Of a DNA stretch of 64,000 nt, positions 24,112-32,857 are shown in pieces. The translations under genes were made by a program, and so were the position numbers. The number at the start of each line of letters is the position of its first letter. Position 1 is the first letter of the stretch. The stretch is from Pseudomonas sp. ML96 (lineage in GTDB: Bacteria > Pseudomonadota > Gammaproteobacteria > Pseudomonadales > Pseudomonadaceae), in contig NZ_JPMY01000045.1 of the NCBI RefSeq assembly GCF_000761545.1, forward strand, positions 62,001 to 126,000, written 5' to 3'. Below the pieces are notes generated by a model, which saw only the letters and a program-made list of their open reading frames with translations, was not told the origin of the DNA and made no database searches.

Positions 24112-25013
24112 GCATCGCCCTCACAGCCCTGGCCGGCGTCGGCCTGGATGCCTGGCTCGGCGAGCCCCGGCGCTGGCACCCGCTGGTGGGCTTCGGCAAC
24201 CTGGCGGCGCGCATCGAGCAGCGCCTGAATGCCGGTGGCCGTGGCTGGCGCAGCCACGGGGTGACCGGCTGGTGCCTGGCGGTGCTGCCGCCGGTGGCGC
24301 TGGTGTGGCTGCTGAGCCTGTCCAGCCTGGGCTGGCTGGTCGATATCCTCGCCTTGTATTTCGCCATCGGCCTGAAGAGCCTCGGTCAGCACGCGCTGCC
24401 GGTGGCCCAGGCGCTGCGCCTGGGGGATCTGCCACAAGCACGCCAGCGTGTCGGCTACCTGGTCAGCCGGCGCACCGCGGAGCTGGACGCCACCGGTGTG
24501 GCCCGCGCCGGCACCGAGTCGGTGCTGGAGAATGGCTCCGACGCGGTGTTCGCTGCGCTGTTCTGGTTCTGCCTGCTCGGCGCGCCGGGCGTGCTGTTGT
24601 ATCGCCTGAGCAACACCCTGGACGCCATGTGGGGCTACCGCAACGAGCGTTTCGAGCGCTTCGGCTGGGCCGCCGCACGTATCGACGATGTGCTCAATTA
24701 CCTGCCCGCACGGCTGGTGGCGCTGACCTACGCGCTGCTCGGCCGCACGCGCCTGGCGCTGCGCTGCTGGCGCCGGCAGGCGCCGCAGTGGGACAGCCCG
24801 AATGCCGGCCCAGTGATGGCCGCCGGGGCTGGCGCCCTGGGCGTCAGCCTGGGTGGCGCGGCGGTCTATCACGGCGTCGAGGAGCAGCGCCCGCAGCTGG
24901 GTGAGGGTGCTCCGGCGCGGGCGCGTGACATCGAGCGGGCGCTCAATCTGGTGTACGGCGGGGTAGCCCTGTGGCTGCTTCTGCTGCTGGCAGGAGGCCT
25001 CTACCTTGCTTGA
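24108..25013 (+). CDS. cbiB: Adenosylcobinamide-phosphate synthase (CbiB; CobD of P. denitrificans)
   Basis: 301 aa from TTG 24108 (TTGA overlap with the bluB stop); TTG 24093 is an in-frame alternative. Integral membrane protein with about 4-5 hydrophobic segments. Conserved features are GLDAWLGEPRRWHPLVGFGNL, LGDLPQARQRVGYLVSRRT and GYRNERFERFGWAAARIDDVLNYLPARL. It joins aminopropanol phosphate, derived from CobD, to adenosylcobyric acid. Its stop lies 5 nt into the next gene. Confidence 0.93.
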   Translation: MSIALTALAGVGLDAWLGEPRRWHPLVGFGNLAARIEQRLNAGGRGWRSHGVTGWCLAVLPPVALVWLLSLSSLGWLVDILALYFAIGLKSLGQHALPVAQALRLGDLPQARQRVGYLVSRRTAELDATGVARAGTESVLENGSDAVFAALFWFCLLGAPGVLLYRLSNTLDAMWGYRNERFERFGWAAARIDDVLNYLPARLVALTYALLGRTRLALRCWRRQAPQWDSPNAGPVMAAGAGALGVSLGGAAVYHGVEEQRPQLGEGAPARARDIERALNLVYGGVALWLLLLLAGGLYLA

Positions 25014-25992
25014 TCACGGCGGCCGGCTGCGCGAAGCGGCGCAGCGCTACAACATTCCCCTGGCCGACTGGCTCGACCTGTCCACCGGCATCGCACCCTA
25101 TGGCTGGGCGATACCGGAGGTGCCGGCCGCCGCCTGGCAGCGCTTGCCCGAGCTTGACGATGGCCTGGAGGCCATCGCCTGCGATTTCTACGGAGCGTCG
25201 ATGTTGCTGCCGGTGGCTGGCTCGCAGGCGGCGATCCAGGCCTTGCCGCGCCTGCGCCGCATGGGACGGCGGGTGGGCATCGTCTCGCCGGCCTATGCCG
25301 AGCATGCCGAGGCCTGGCGCCGCGAAGGGCATCAGGTGATTGAGCTGAGCGAGGGGGCGGTCGAGCGCAGCCTGGATCGCCTGGACGTGCTGCTGGTGGT
25401 CAATCCGAACAACCCGACCGGCCGCCTGATCGAGCGCGAGCGCCTGCTCGACTGGCACGCGCGGCTGCAGGCGCGCGGTGGCTGGCTGCTGGTGGACGAG
25501 GCCTTCATGGATTGCTCGCCGCAGCACAGCCTGGCGGCCGACAGCGATCTGCCGGGGCTTATCGTGCTGCGCTCGTTCGGCAAGTTCTTCGGCATGGCCG
25601 GCATTCGTCTGGGCTTCGTCCTGGCCGAGGCCGCGACGCTCGAACGCCTGGCGCAGCTGCTCGGCCCCTGGGCGGTGAGCGGCCCGGCGCGGGCGGTGGC
25701 CGCGGCGCTGCTCGGCGATGTGGAAGGCCAGCGCCAGCAGCGCGAGCGTCTGAACATCGATGGTCTACGCCTGGCCGTACTGCTCAGCGAACATGGCCTG
25801 GCTCCGGTCGGTGGCACGGCGCTGTTCCAGTTGGTCGGCCATTACCAGGCGGTTGGCCTGCATGGCTACTTCGCTCGTCGCGGCATCCTCCTGCGCCTGT
25901 TCGCCGAGACCCGCTGCCTGCGCTTCGGCCTGCCCGGCGACGAGGCCGGCTGGCAGCGCCTGGAACAGGCGCTGAAGGAGATGCCGCAATGA
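25006..25992 (+). CDS. cobD: Threonine-phosphate decarboxylase (CobD; CobC of P. denitrificans)
   Basis: 328 aa, PLP-dependent aminotransferase-like. VVNPNNPTGR, WLLVDEAFMD and RSFGKFFGMAGIRLGF, with the PLP-binding Lys in the last, are all present. It makes (R)-1-aminopropan-2-ol O-phosphate for the nucleotide loop. The start is TTG at 25006 with AGGAGG 8 nt upstream, overlapping the end of cbiB by 8 bp. ATGA overlap with cobQ. Confidence 0.93.
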   Translation: MLDHGGRLREAAQRYNIPLADWLDLSTGIAPYGWAIPEVPAAAWQRLPELDDGLEAIACDFYGASMLLPVAGSQAAIQALPRLRRMGRRVGIVSPAYAEHAEAWRREGHQVIELSEGAVERSLDRLDVLLVVNPNNPTGRLIERERLLDWHARLQARGGWLLVDEAFMDCSPQHSLAADSDLPGLIVLRSFGKFFGMAGIRLGFVLAEAATLERLAQLLGPWAVSGPARAVAAALLGDVEGQRQQRERLNIDGLRLAVLLSEHGLAPVGGTALFQLVGHYQAVGLHGYFARRGILLRLFAETRCLRFGLPGDEAGWQRLEQALKEMPQ

Positions 25993-27452
25993 GCGCCACA
26001 GCTGCCACATTGATGATCCAGGGCACCACCTCGGACGCCGGCAAGAGCACCCTGGTGACTGCCCTGTGCCGTTGGCTGCAGCGCCAGGGCGTGAGCGTGG
26101 CGCCGTTCAAACCGCAGAATATGGCGCTGAACAGTGCCGTTACTGCCGATGGCGGCGAGATCGGTCGCGCCCAGGCGGTGCAGGCCCAGGCTGCGGGCCT
26201 CGCGCCGCACACCGATATGAACCCGGTGCTGCTCAAGCCCAATTCCGACACCGGCGCCCAGGTGATCATCCAGGGTCGCGCCATCGGCAACATGAACGCC
26301 GTGGCCTATCACGACTACAAGCGCGTTGCCCGCGAGGCGGTGCTCGAATCCCACGCGCGCTTGGCGGCGCAGTACCCGGTGGTGATGGTCGAGGGTGCCG
26401 GCTCGCCGGCCGAGATCAATCTGCGCGCCGGCGACATCGCCAACATGGGCTTCGCCGAGGCGGTGGACTGCCCGGTGCTGCTGATCGCCGATATTGACAA
26501 GGGCGGCGTGTTCGCCCACCTGGTTGGCACCCTGGAGCTGCTGTCGCCGAGCGAGCAGGCGCGGGTCAAGGGCTTCGTGATCAACCGTTTCCGCGGCGAT
26601 ATCGCGCTGCTGCAACCGGGGCTGGACTGGCTGGAGCAGCGCACCGGCAAGCCGGTGCTCGGCGTGCTGCCGTACCTGATGGACTTCCACCTGGAGGCCG
26701 AGGACGCGGTGCAGGTGCTGCAGCCGGGCAAGGAACAGAAGGTGCTGCGCGTCGCCGTACCGGTGCTGCCGCGCATCAGCAACCACACCGACTTCGATCC
26801 GTTGCGCCTGCATCCGCAAGTGGATTTGCAGTTCATCGGCCTCGGTCAGGCGATTCCGCCGGCCGACCTGATCATCCTGCCCGGCTCCAAAAGCGTACGG
26901 GCCGACCTGGCGCGCCTGCGCGAGCATGGCAGGGATGCCGCTATCGCCCGCCACCTGCGCTACGGCGGCAAGGTGCTCGGCATCTGTGGCGGCCTGCAGA
27001 TGCTCGGCACTCGCATCGACGATCCTCATGGCCTGGAAGGCCCGGCCGGCAGCAGCGCGGGCCTCGGCCTGCTCGACTACGTCACGGTGCTGGAGCCGGA
27101 GAAGCAGCTGCGTAATGTGCGCGGGCGCCTGAGCCTGGGTGAGCTGGAGGTCAGCGGCTACGAGATCCATGCCGGGGTCAGTAGTGGCCCCGCCCTGGCC
27201 AGTCACGCCGTGCGCCTGGACGATGGGCGCAGCGATGGCGCCATCAGCGCCGACGGCCAGGTCATGGCCACCTACCTGCACGGCCTGTTCGAGCAGCCGG
27301 CCGCCTGCGCCGCGTTGCTCGCCTGGGCCGGCCTGCGCGAGGCGCGCGAGGTGGATTACCATGCGCGCCGCGAACGCGATATCGAGCGCCTGGCCGACCT
27401 GGTCGAGGCACATCTGGACACCCGCCTGCTCCGCGAGCTGTGCGGCCTGTAA
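25989..27452 (+). CDS. cobQ: Cobyric acid synthase
   Basis: 487 aa. The N-terminal ATPase domain has IQGTTSDAGKSTLVTAL, PFKPQNMALNS and VVMVEGAGSPAEINLR; the C-terminal amidotransferase has Cys in LGICGGLQMLG and the catalytic His in TYLHGLFE. It amidates positions b, d, e and g of adenosylcobyrinic a,c-diamide. Full length; tightly coupled to cobD upstream. Confidence 0.96.
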   Translation: MSATAATLMIQGTTSDAGKSTLVTALCRWLQRQGVSVAPFKPQNMALNSAVTADGGEIGRAQAVQAQAAGLAPHTDMNPVLLKPNSDTGAQVIIQGRAIGNMNAVAYHDYKRVAREAVLESHARLAAQYPVVMVEGAGSPAEINLRAGDIANMGFAEAVDCPVLLIADIDKGGVFAHLVGTLELLSPSEQARVKGFVINRFRGDIALLQPGLDWLEQRTGKPVLGVLPYLMDFHLEAEDAVQVLQPGKEQKVLRVAVPVLPRISNHTDFDPLRLHPQVDLQFIGLGQAIPPADLIILPGSKSVRADLARLREHGRDAAIARHLRYGGKVLGICGGLQMLGTRIDDPHGLEGPAGSSAGLGLLDYVTVLEPEKQLRNVRGRLSLGELEVSGYEIHAGVSSGPALASHAVRLDDGRSDGAISADGQVMATYLHGLFEQPAACAALLAWAGLREAREVDYHARRERDIERLADLVEAHLDTRLLRELCGL

Positions 27453-27462
27453 GGGGCAAACC

Positions 27463-27984
27463 ATGCTCGAACTGATCCTCGGTGGCGCCCGCTCCGGCAA
27501 GAGCCGCCTGGCCGAGAAGCTGGCTGCGGATAGCGGCCTGCCGGTCACTTATATCGCCACCGGCCAGGCCTGGGATGGCGAGATGGCCAAGCGCATCGCC
27601 CATCACCGCGCCACACGCCCGGCCGAGTGGGGCCTGGTCGAGGAGCCTGTCGAACTGGCCCGCGCCCTGCGCGACAATGCTGCCGCCGGCCGCTGCCTGC
27701 TGGTCGACTGCCTGACCCTGTGGCTGACCAATCTGCTGATGCTGGAAGACGAGACGCGCCTGGCCATGCAGCGCGATGCCTTCCTGGAAAGCCTGGCCGA
27801 GCTGCCCGGGCGCATCATCCTGGTCAGCAACGAGACCGGGCTGGGCGTGGTGCCGCTGGGCGAGCTGACCCGTCGCTACGTCGACGAAGCCGGCTGGCTG
27901 CACCAGGCCGTGGCCGAACGGGCCGAGCGCGTGCAGTTCTGTGTCGCCGGCCTGCCCATGCTGCTCAAAGGAGCGCCGCTATGA
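27463..27984 (+). CDS. cobU: Adenosylcobinamide kinase / adenosylcobinamide-phosphate guanylyltransferase (CobP)
   Basis: 173 aa. P-loop LILGGARSGKSRLAE is at the N-terminus, with the guanylylated-His region AHHRATRPAEWGLVEEP, and CLTLWLTNLL and VSNETGLGVVP further on. It phosphorylates cobinamide and forms the GDP-activated intermediate used by CobS. Called cobP in Pseudomonas literature and cobU in enteric bacteria. ATG 27463 follows AAGGGGC. The stop overlaps the cobT start (ATGA). Confidence 0.95.
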   Translation: MLELILGGARSGKSRLAEKLAADSGLPVTYIATGQAWDGEMAKRIAHHRATRPAEWGLVEEPVELARALRDNAAAGRCLLVDCLTLWLTNLLMLEDETRLAMQRDAFLESLAELPGRIILVSNETGLGVVPLGELTRRYVDEAGWLHQAVAERAERVQFCVAGLPMLLKGAPL

Positions 27985-29036
27985 CTTCTTCCCTCTGGTG
28001 GCAGCAAGCCTGCCGCCAGCCCGATGCCGCTGCCGAGGCCGCCGCCCTGGCGCGCCAGGCGCAGCTGACCAAGCCGACTGGCGCCCTCGGTGTACTGGAG
28101 AGCCTGGCCGTGCGCCTGGCCGCGCTGCAGGGGTGTGAGAAACCCGCCATCCACAATCCGCAGCTGGTGCTGTTCGCCGGTGACCACGGCGTGGTCGCCG
28201 AGGGAGTGTCGGCCTATCCGCAGGCGGTGACCGCGCAGATGCTCGGCAACTTCGTCGCCGGCGGCGCCGCCGTCAGCGTGCTGGCCCGCGAGCAGGGCAT
28301 GCCGCTGCGCCTGGTCGACCTGGGCACCATCAATCTCGATCTGGAGCTGCCCGGCGTGCGCCACCTGCGTCTGGGCGCCGGCACCGCCAACTTCGCCGTT
28401 GATCCGGCGATGACAGCCGAGCAGTGCGCCGCCGCGCTGCAGGCTGGTCGCGAGGCGGTGCAGCAGGCGCTGGGCGAGGGCTGCGATCTGCTGCTGGCCG
28501 GCGAGATGGGCATCGGCAATACCAGCGCCGCCACGGCCCTGGCCTGCGCCTTGAGTGATCTGCAGCCGGGTCAGCTGACCGGCCCCGGCACCGGCCTGGA
28601 TGGCGCTGGCGTCAGCCACAAGCAGGCGGTAATCGAGCGGGCTCTGGCCCTGCACGGTGCGCAACTGGGCGAACCCCTCGAGGCTCTGCGCCGGGTCGGC
28701 GGCTTCGAGCTGGCGGCCCTGGCCGGTGCCTACCTGGCCTGTGCTCAGGCCGGTATTCCGGCCGTGGTCGATGGCTTTATCTGCACGGCCGCGGCCCTGT
28801 GCGCCGTACGTCTGAACCCCGGCGTGCGGCCCTGGCTGCTGTTCGCCCATGCCGGTGCCGAGCCGGGCCACGCCGCGCTGCTTGCCGAACTCGGCGGCAG
28901 CCCGTTGCTCGACCTCGGCCTGCGCCTGGGCGAGGGCAGCGGTGCGGCCCTGGCGCTGCCCCTGATCAAACTTGCCTGCGCGCTGCATGGCGGCATGGCT
29001 ACCTTTTCTGAAGCTCTGGTTGAGGACAAACAATGA
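27981..29036 (+). CDS. cobT: Nicotinate-nucleotide-dimethylbenzimidazole phosphoribosyltransferase
   Basis: 351 aa. Visible motifs are LTKPTGALGVLE, VLFAGDHGVVAEGVSAYPQ, LLAGEMGIGNTSAATAL and the C-terminal FAHAGAEPGHAAL carrying the catalytic Glu. It activates DMB, made by BluB, as alpha-ribazole 5'-phosphate. Known as cobU in Pseudomonas nomenclature; not the CobT chelatase subunit. ATGA overlap with the next gene. Confidence 0.95.
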   Translation: MTSSLWWQQACRQPDAAAEAAALARQAQLTKPTGALGVLESLAVRLAALQGCEKPAIHNPQLVLFAGDHGVVAEGVSAYPQAVTAQMLGNFVAGGAAVSVLAREQGMPLRLVDLGTINLDLELPGVRHLRLGAGTANFAVDPAMTAEQCAAALQAGREAVQQALGEGCDLLLAGEMGIGNTSAATALACALSDLQPGQLTGPGTGLDGAGVSHKQAVIERALALHGAQLGEPLEALRRVGGFELAALAGAYLACAQAGIPAVVDGFICTAAALCAVRLNPGVRPWLLFAHAGAEPGHAALLAELGGSPLLDLGLRLGEGSGAALALPLIKLACALHGGMATFSEALVEDKQ

Positions 29037-29605
29037 CCCTTTCCCTGGATATGTTGCGCCACGGCGTGACCGACGCCGGCCCCGGCTTTCGCGGCAGCAG
29101 CGACGATGCGCTGACCGAGCAGGGGCGACAGCAGATGCAGCTGGCCCTGGCCGGCAAGGGCGGCTGGGACCTGGTGGTCAGCTCGCCGCTGCAGCGTTGC
29201 GAGTCGTTCGCTCGTCAATTTGCGGAAGGCCTGGGCGTGCCCCTGCGTATCGAGGCCGATCTGCGTGAGCTGCACTTCGGTGCCTGGGAAGGCCGCAACT
29301 CGGCCGAGGTACTGCTGGAAGCCCCGGAGGCGCTCGGCAAGTTCTGGAACGATCCCTACCGTTTCACCCCGCCGGAAGCCGAACCGGTGCGCGACTTCGC
29401 CGCGCGCGTGCTGGGCGCCGTCGAGCGCCTGCAGGCCGAGCTGGACGGCAAGCGTGTGCTGCTGGTGACCCACGGTGGCGTGATGCGCCTGCTGCTGGCG
29501 CGCGCACGCAACCTGCCGGAGAGCCAGCTGCTGCAGGTGGAGGTGGGCTATGGCGCGCTGCATGGCCTGCAGGTTGAAGCCGATCTGCAGCTGACCGAAG
29601 TCTGA
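29033..29605 (+). CDS. cobC: Alpha-ribazole phosphatase, histidine phosphatase family
   Basis: 190 aa. The phosphohistidine motif is LDMLRHGVTD, with VSSPLQRC, LRELHFGAWEGR and VTHGGVMRLLLA as the remaining active-site blocks. From family and position, it dephosphorylates alpha-ribazole phosphate or cobalamin 5'-phosphate. The fold alone would not fix the substrate; the location between cobT and cobS does. The stop overlaps the cobS start by 1 bp. Confidence 0.88.
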   Translation: MTLSLDMLRHGVTDAGPGFRGSSDDALTEQGRQQMQLALAGKGGWDLVVSSPLQRCESFARQFAEGLGVPLRIEADLRELHFGAWEGRNSAEVLLEAPEALGKFWNDPYRFTPPEAEPVRDFAARVLGAVERLQAELDGKRVLLVTHGGVMRLLLARARNLPESQLLQVEVGYGALHGLQVEADLQLTEV

Positions 29606-30342
29606 TGCTGCCGCAGCCGCTGCTGATCGCCCTGCAGTTCCTCACCCGCCTGCCTGTTCGGCTGGCGGGCATGCCGGAGCCTGCGCAGATCGGTCGCTCG
29701 CTGCTATGGTATCCGCTGGTGGGGCTGCTACTTGGTGGCCTGCTGCTGGCGTTGCATGGGCTGCTCGGCAGTACGCCGGCGCTGCTCCAGGCGGCCATTC
29801 TGCTGACGGTCTGGGTCGGGCTTTCCGGAGGCCTGCATCTGGACGGTTTGGCCGATACGGCCGATGCCTGGGTTGGTGGCTACGGTGATCGCGAGCGCAC
29901 CCTGGCGATCATGAAGGACCCGCGCAGCGGCCCCATCGCCGTGGTGGTGTTGCTGCTGGTACTGCTGCTCAAGTTCACTGCCCTGGTGGTGTTGCTGGAG
30001 CACGGCGCCTGGGTCGGCCTGCTGCTGGCGCCCTGGCTGGGGCGCATGCTGCTGCCGTTACTGTTCCTGACGACCGACTATGTGCGCGCCGGCGGCCTCG
30101 GCCAGGCGCTGAGCGAGCACCTGCCGCGCGAGCGCTTGCCGCTGCTGCTGGCGCTTCACGCTGGCGCCATGCTGCTGCTCGGCTGGAGCGCTCTGCTGGC
30201 TCTGGCCACTGCGGCCATGATGTTCTGGCTGCTGCGCCGGGCCTTCGTAACGCGTCTGGGCGGCACTACCGGCGATACCGCCGGCGCCCTGCTGGAGCTG
30301 GCCGAATGCGTGGTCCTAGTGGCCCTGGCTCTGTTCATCTAG
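29605..30342 (+). CDS. cobS: Adenosylcobinamide-GDP ribazoletransferase (cobalamin synthase)
   Basis: 245 aa, polytopic inner-membrane protein. The family motif GGLHLDGLADTADAW carries metal-binding Asp residues, followed by MKDPRSGPIAV and TGDTAGALLE near the C-terminus. It joins alpha-ribazole(-P) to adenosylcobinamide-GDP, the last step of B12 assembly. Last gene of the riboswitch operon; no clear hairpin terminator is seen before the MarR gene. Also called cobV. Confidence 0.95.
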   Translation: MLPQPLLIALQFLTRLPVRLAGMPEPAQIGRSLLWYPLVGLLLGGLLLALHGLLGSTPALLQAAILLTVWVGLSGGLHLDGLADTADAWVGGYGDRERTLAIMKDPRSGPIAVVVLLLVLLLKFTALVVLLEHGAWVGLLLAPWLGRMLLPLLFLTTDYVRAGGLGQALSEHLPRERLPLLLALHAGAMLLLGWSALLALATAAMMFWLLRRAFVTRLGGTTGDTAGALLELAECVVLVALALFI

Positions 30343-30397
30343 TCCATCTGTTCCGCTGTCTTATCGCGCAACTGTAATTGCCTGTTCGGTAGATGCG

Positions 30398-30407
30398 GGT
30401 ATATACC
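30398..30407. promoter_or_regulatory. Candidate MarR operator palindrome
   Basis: GGTATATACC, a perfect 10-bp palindrome, lies 7 bp before the MarR gene start, inside an AT-richer gap between cobS and marR. Position suggests autoregulation; the site overlaps the expected ribosome-binding region. Confidence 0.4.
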
Positions 30408-30414
30408 TGTATTC

Positions 30415-30828
30415 ATGTTGCCGACCCAATGCCTGTGTACCAAGTTGCGCCGCGCCAGCCGCGGTGTCACCCGCATCTACGACGAAGCCCTGGCCGATGT
30501 CGGGCTCAATGCCGCGCAGTTTTCCCTGCTGCGCAATCTGCAACGCCTGGAGAGTCCGAGCATTTCCATGCTGGCCGAGGCCATGGGCCTGGACCGCAGT
30601 ACGCTCGGGCGCAACCTGCGGGTGGTGGAGGGCATGGGCCTGGTCCAGCTGGGCGGCGGTGTCGACCAGCGCAGCCGTGAGGTGGTGCTCAGTGCCGCCG
30701 GCCGGCAGGTGCTGGAGCAGGGCGCACCGCTGTGGGAGCGGGCGCAGCAGGAAGTGGCACTGCGCCTGGGCGCGGACAAGCGGGCGGCGCTGATGCTGCT
30801 GCTCGACGATCTGGAAACCATCGACTGA
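30415..30828 (+). CDS. MarR-family transcriptional regulator
   Basis: 137 aa. Winged helix-turn-helix centred on ISMLAEAMGLDRSTLGRNLRVVEGMGLV, followed by a wing with VDQRSREVVLSAAG and a C-terminal dimerisation helix. It has two Cys at residues 6 and 8 (QCLC), which could sense oxidants or metals, but this is speculative. It precedes an MFS gene by 27 bp and most likely controls that transporter and itself. Confidence 0.88.
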   Translation: MLPTQCLCTKLRRASRGVTRIYDEALADVGLNAAQFSLLRNLQRLESPSISMLAEAMGLDRSTLGRNLRVVEGMGLVQLGGGVDQRSREVVLSAAGRQVLEQGAPLWERAQQEVALRLGADKRAALMLLLDDLETID

Positions 30829-30855
30829 CGGGCCGCTGCCCGTGGAGACAACGAC

Positions 30856-32064
30856 ATGAACAATCCGTGGCGCACGGCGGCCTGGCTACTGGTAGGTGCC
30901 TCGCTGATCCTCGCCCTGTCCCTCGGCATCCGGCATGGCTTCGGCCTGTTCCTCGGACCGATGAGCAGCGAGTACGGCTGGGGCCGCGAGGTGTTCGCCT
31001 TCGCCATCGCCCTGCAGAACCTGATCTGGGGCCTGGCCCAGCCGATCACCGGTGCCATCGCCGACCGTTTCGGCGCGCGGCGGGTGATCATTGCCGGCGG
31101 CTTGCTGTATGCCGCCGGCCTGGGCCTGATGGCGGTGTCCGACTCGGCGCTGTCGCTGTCGCTCAGCGCCGGCCTGCTGATCGGTATCGGCCTGTCCGGT
31201 ACCTCGTTCTCGGTGATGCTCGGCGTGGTCGGCCGCGCGCTGCCGCCGGAGAAGCGCAGCATCGGCATGGGTATCGCCGCTGCCGCCGGTTCCTTCGGCC
31301 AGTTCGCCATGCTGCCGGGCAGCCTGGGCCTGATCGGCTGGCTCGGCTGGTCCTCGGCGCTGCTCGCGCTGGCCATGCTGGTGGCACTGATCGCGCCGCT
31401 GGCGCTGATGGTGCGTGACACGCCGCTGCCAGCCCCGGCGGGTGGCGAGCAGAGCCTGGGTGAGGCGCTGCGCGAGGCCTGCTCGCATTCCGGTTTCTGG
31501 CTACTGGCGCTGGGCTTCTTCGTCTGTGGTTTCCAGGTGGTGTTCATCGGCGTGCACCTGCCGTCGTACCTGGTCGATCAGCACCTGCCGGCTTCGGTCG
31601 GTACCACGGTGCTGGCGCTGGTGGGGCTGTTCAACGTGTTCGGCACCTATGTCGCCGGCTGGCTGGGTGGGCGGATGTCCAAGCCCAGGCTGCTCACCGG
31701 GCTGTATCTGGCGCGCACGCTGGTGATCGTCGCTTTCGTCTACCTGCCGCTTTCCGAGTGGAGCGCCTATGCCTTCGGCATGGCGATGGGCTTCCTCTGG
31801 CTATCGACCGTGCCGTTGACCAATGGCACCGTGGCCACTCTGTTCGGCGTGCGCAACCTGTCCATGCTCGGTGGCATCGTGTTCCTGTTCCACCAGCTGG
31901 GCTCCTTCCTCGGCGGTTGGCTGGGCGGCTACCTGTACGACCATACCGGCAGCTATGAGGTGGTCTGGCAGCTGTCGATCCTCTTCGGTCTGCTGGCGGC
32001 GGCGCTCAACTGGCCGGTGCGTGAGCAGCCGGTGGCGCGCCTGCGCGGTGCGGGGGCTGCATGA
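30856..32064 (+). CDS. MFS transporter
   Basis: 402 aa with 12 predicted membrane segments. The loop motif ADRFGARRVIIAGG is between TM2 and TM3, with a second-half equivalent GGRMSKPRLLTG. It resembles the monocarboxylate/oxalate-type (OFA/MCT) MFS transporters with FGLFLGPM near the N-terminus. The substrate is unknown. It forms an operon with marR, and its stop overlaps a 40-codon membrane protein by 4 bp. Confidence 0.88.
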   Translation: MNNPWRTAAWLLVGASLILALSLGIRHGFGLFLGPMSSEYGWGREVFAFAIALQNLIWGLAQPITGAIADRFGARRVIIAGGLLYAAGLGLMAVSDSALSLSLSAGLLIGIGLSGTSFSVMLGVVGRALPPEKRSIGMGIAAAAGSFGQFAMLPGSLGLIGWLGWSSALLALAMLVALIAPLALMVRDTPLPAPAGGEQSLGEALREACSHSGFWLLALGFFVCGFQVVFIGVHLPSYLVDQHLPASVGTTVLALVGLFNVFGTYVAGWLGGRMSKPRLLTGLYLARTLVIVAFVYLPLSEWSAYAFGMAMGFLWLSTVPLTNGTVATLFGVRNLSMLGGIVFLFHQLGSFLGGWLGGYLYDHTGSYEVVWQLSILFGLLAAALNWPVREQPVARLRGAGAA

Positions 32065-32183
32065 GTCGCGCGGCCGGCCTGGGCCTGGCGGCGCTGCTGG
32101 TCGCCGGCCTGCTGGTACTGGCCTGGTGGGGCTGGGCGCGCGGCGGCCTGGCCCTGATGCAGCTGAACATGAGCCTGTGCTGA
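32061..32183 (+). CDS. 40-aa single-pass membrane protein
   Basis: Starts ATG at 32061 in an ATGA overlap with the MFS stop and ends at 32183. MSRAAGLGLAALLVAGLLVL begins it, then AWWGWARGG and a short tail ending MSLC, so there is one hydrophobic helix. The overlap and clean hydrophobic profile argue for a real gene. It may be an accessory of the transporter. No known family was recognised. Confidence 0.6.
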   Translation: MSRAAGLGLAALLVAGLLVLAWWGWARGGLALMQLNMSLC

Positions 32184-32246
32184 AGATTGCCGCGACGGCG
32201 ACGGGCGAGTAGCGTGAGCGACATGACTGAATTGGAGCCTGTCACC

Positions 32247-32798
32247 ATGTTGCCGCGCATCGCCTCGCTGTCCCTGCTTTGCCTGCTGTCCACGCCGCTG
32301 TGGGCGGCCGATTGCCCGCCACTGCTCAAGGATCAGGGCGAGCTGCAGCAACTGCGCTCCAAGGAGCGTATCGACCTGTGCCAGCGTTTCTCCGGCAAGC
32401 CGCTGCTGGTGGTCAATACCGCCAGCCACTGCGGTTTCACCCCACAGTTCAAGGGGCTGGAGGCGCTCTACCAGCGCTACAAGGGGCAGGGCCTGGAGGT
32501 GCTCGGCGTGCCGTCGGATGACTTCCGTCAGGAAGCCGACAACTCCGAGGGCACCGCCAAGGTGTGCTTCATCGACTACGGCGTGACCTTCGCCATGAGC
32601 GAGCCACAGTCGGTCAGCGGCAGCGATGCGGCGCCGCTGTTCCGTGAGCTGGCCGAGCAGAGCAGCGCGCCGCGCTGGAACTTCTACAAGTACGTGGTGG
32701 GCCGCGACGGCAAGGTGATCGCCAGCTTCTCCAGCCTGACCAAGCCGGACGACGAGGACCTGATCGAGGCCATCGACAAGGCCATCGCCCAGCAGTGA
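32247..32798 (+). CDS. Periplasmic glutathione peroxidase family protein
   Basis: 183 aa with a signal peptide (cleavage near A21). The thioredoxin-like peroxidase motif NTASHCGFTPQFKGLE carries peroxidatic Cys62; VLGVPSDDFRQE and WNFYKYVVGRDGKV follow. It reduces hydroperoxides; export to the periplasm means thioredoxin-like reductants there rather than glutathione may be used. ATG 32247 is chosen for the signal peptide and GGAG upstream; an in-frame ATG at 32223 would add 8 residues. Confidence 0.88.
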   Translation: MLPRIASLSLLCLLSTPLWAADCPPLLKDQGELQQLRSKERIDLCQRFSGKPLLVVNTASHCGFTPQFKGLEALYQRYKGQGLEVLGVPSDDFRQEADNSEGTAKVCFIDYGVTFAMSEPQSVSGSDAAPLFRELAEQSSAPRWNFYKYVVGRDGKVIASFSSLTKPDDEDLIEAIDKAIAQQ

Positions 32799-32810
32799 AT
32801 CGACGGGCAT

Positions 32811-32840
32811 GAAAAAGCCGGGCAAGTGCCCGGCTTTTTC
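32811..32840. terminator. Bidirectional intrinsic terminator
   Basis: Perfect 14-bp stem with arms at 32811-32824 and 32827-32840, GAAAAAGCCGGGCA and its complement, 2-nt loop, with A- and T-runs built into the arms. It serves the peroxidase on the plus strand and the convergent FadL porin on the minus strand. Confidence 0.93.
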
Positions 32841-32857
32841 GTTGCTGCCTACGGCGC

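Noticed and set aside
25866..27548. 560-codon open frame antisense to cobQ
   Set aside because: Shadow frame in high-GC DNA; cobQ on the plus strand has full family motifs and coupling to neighbours.
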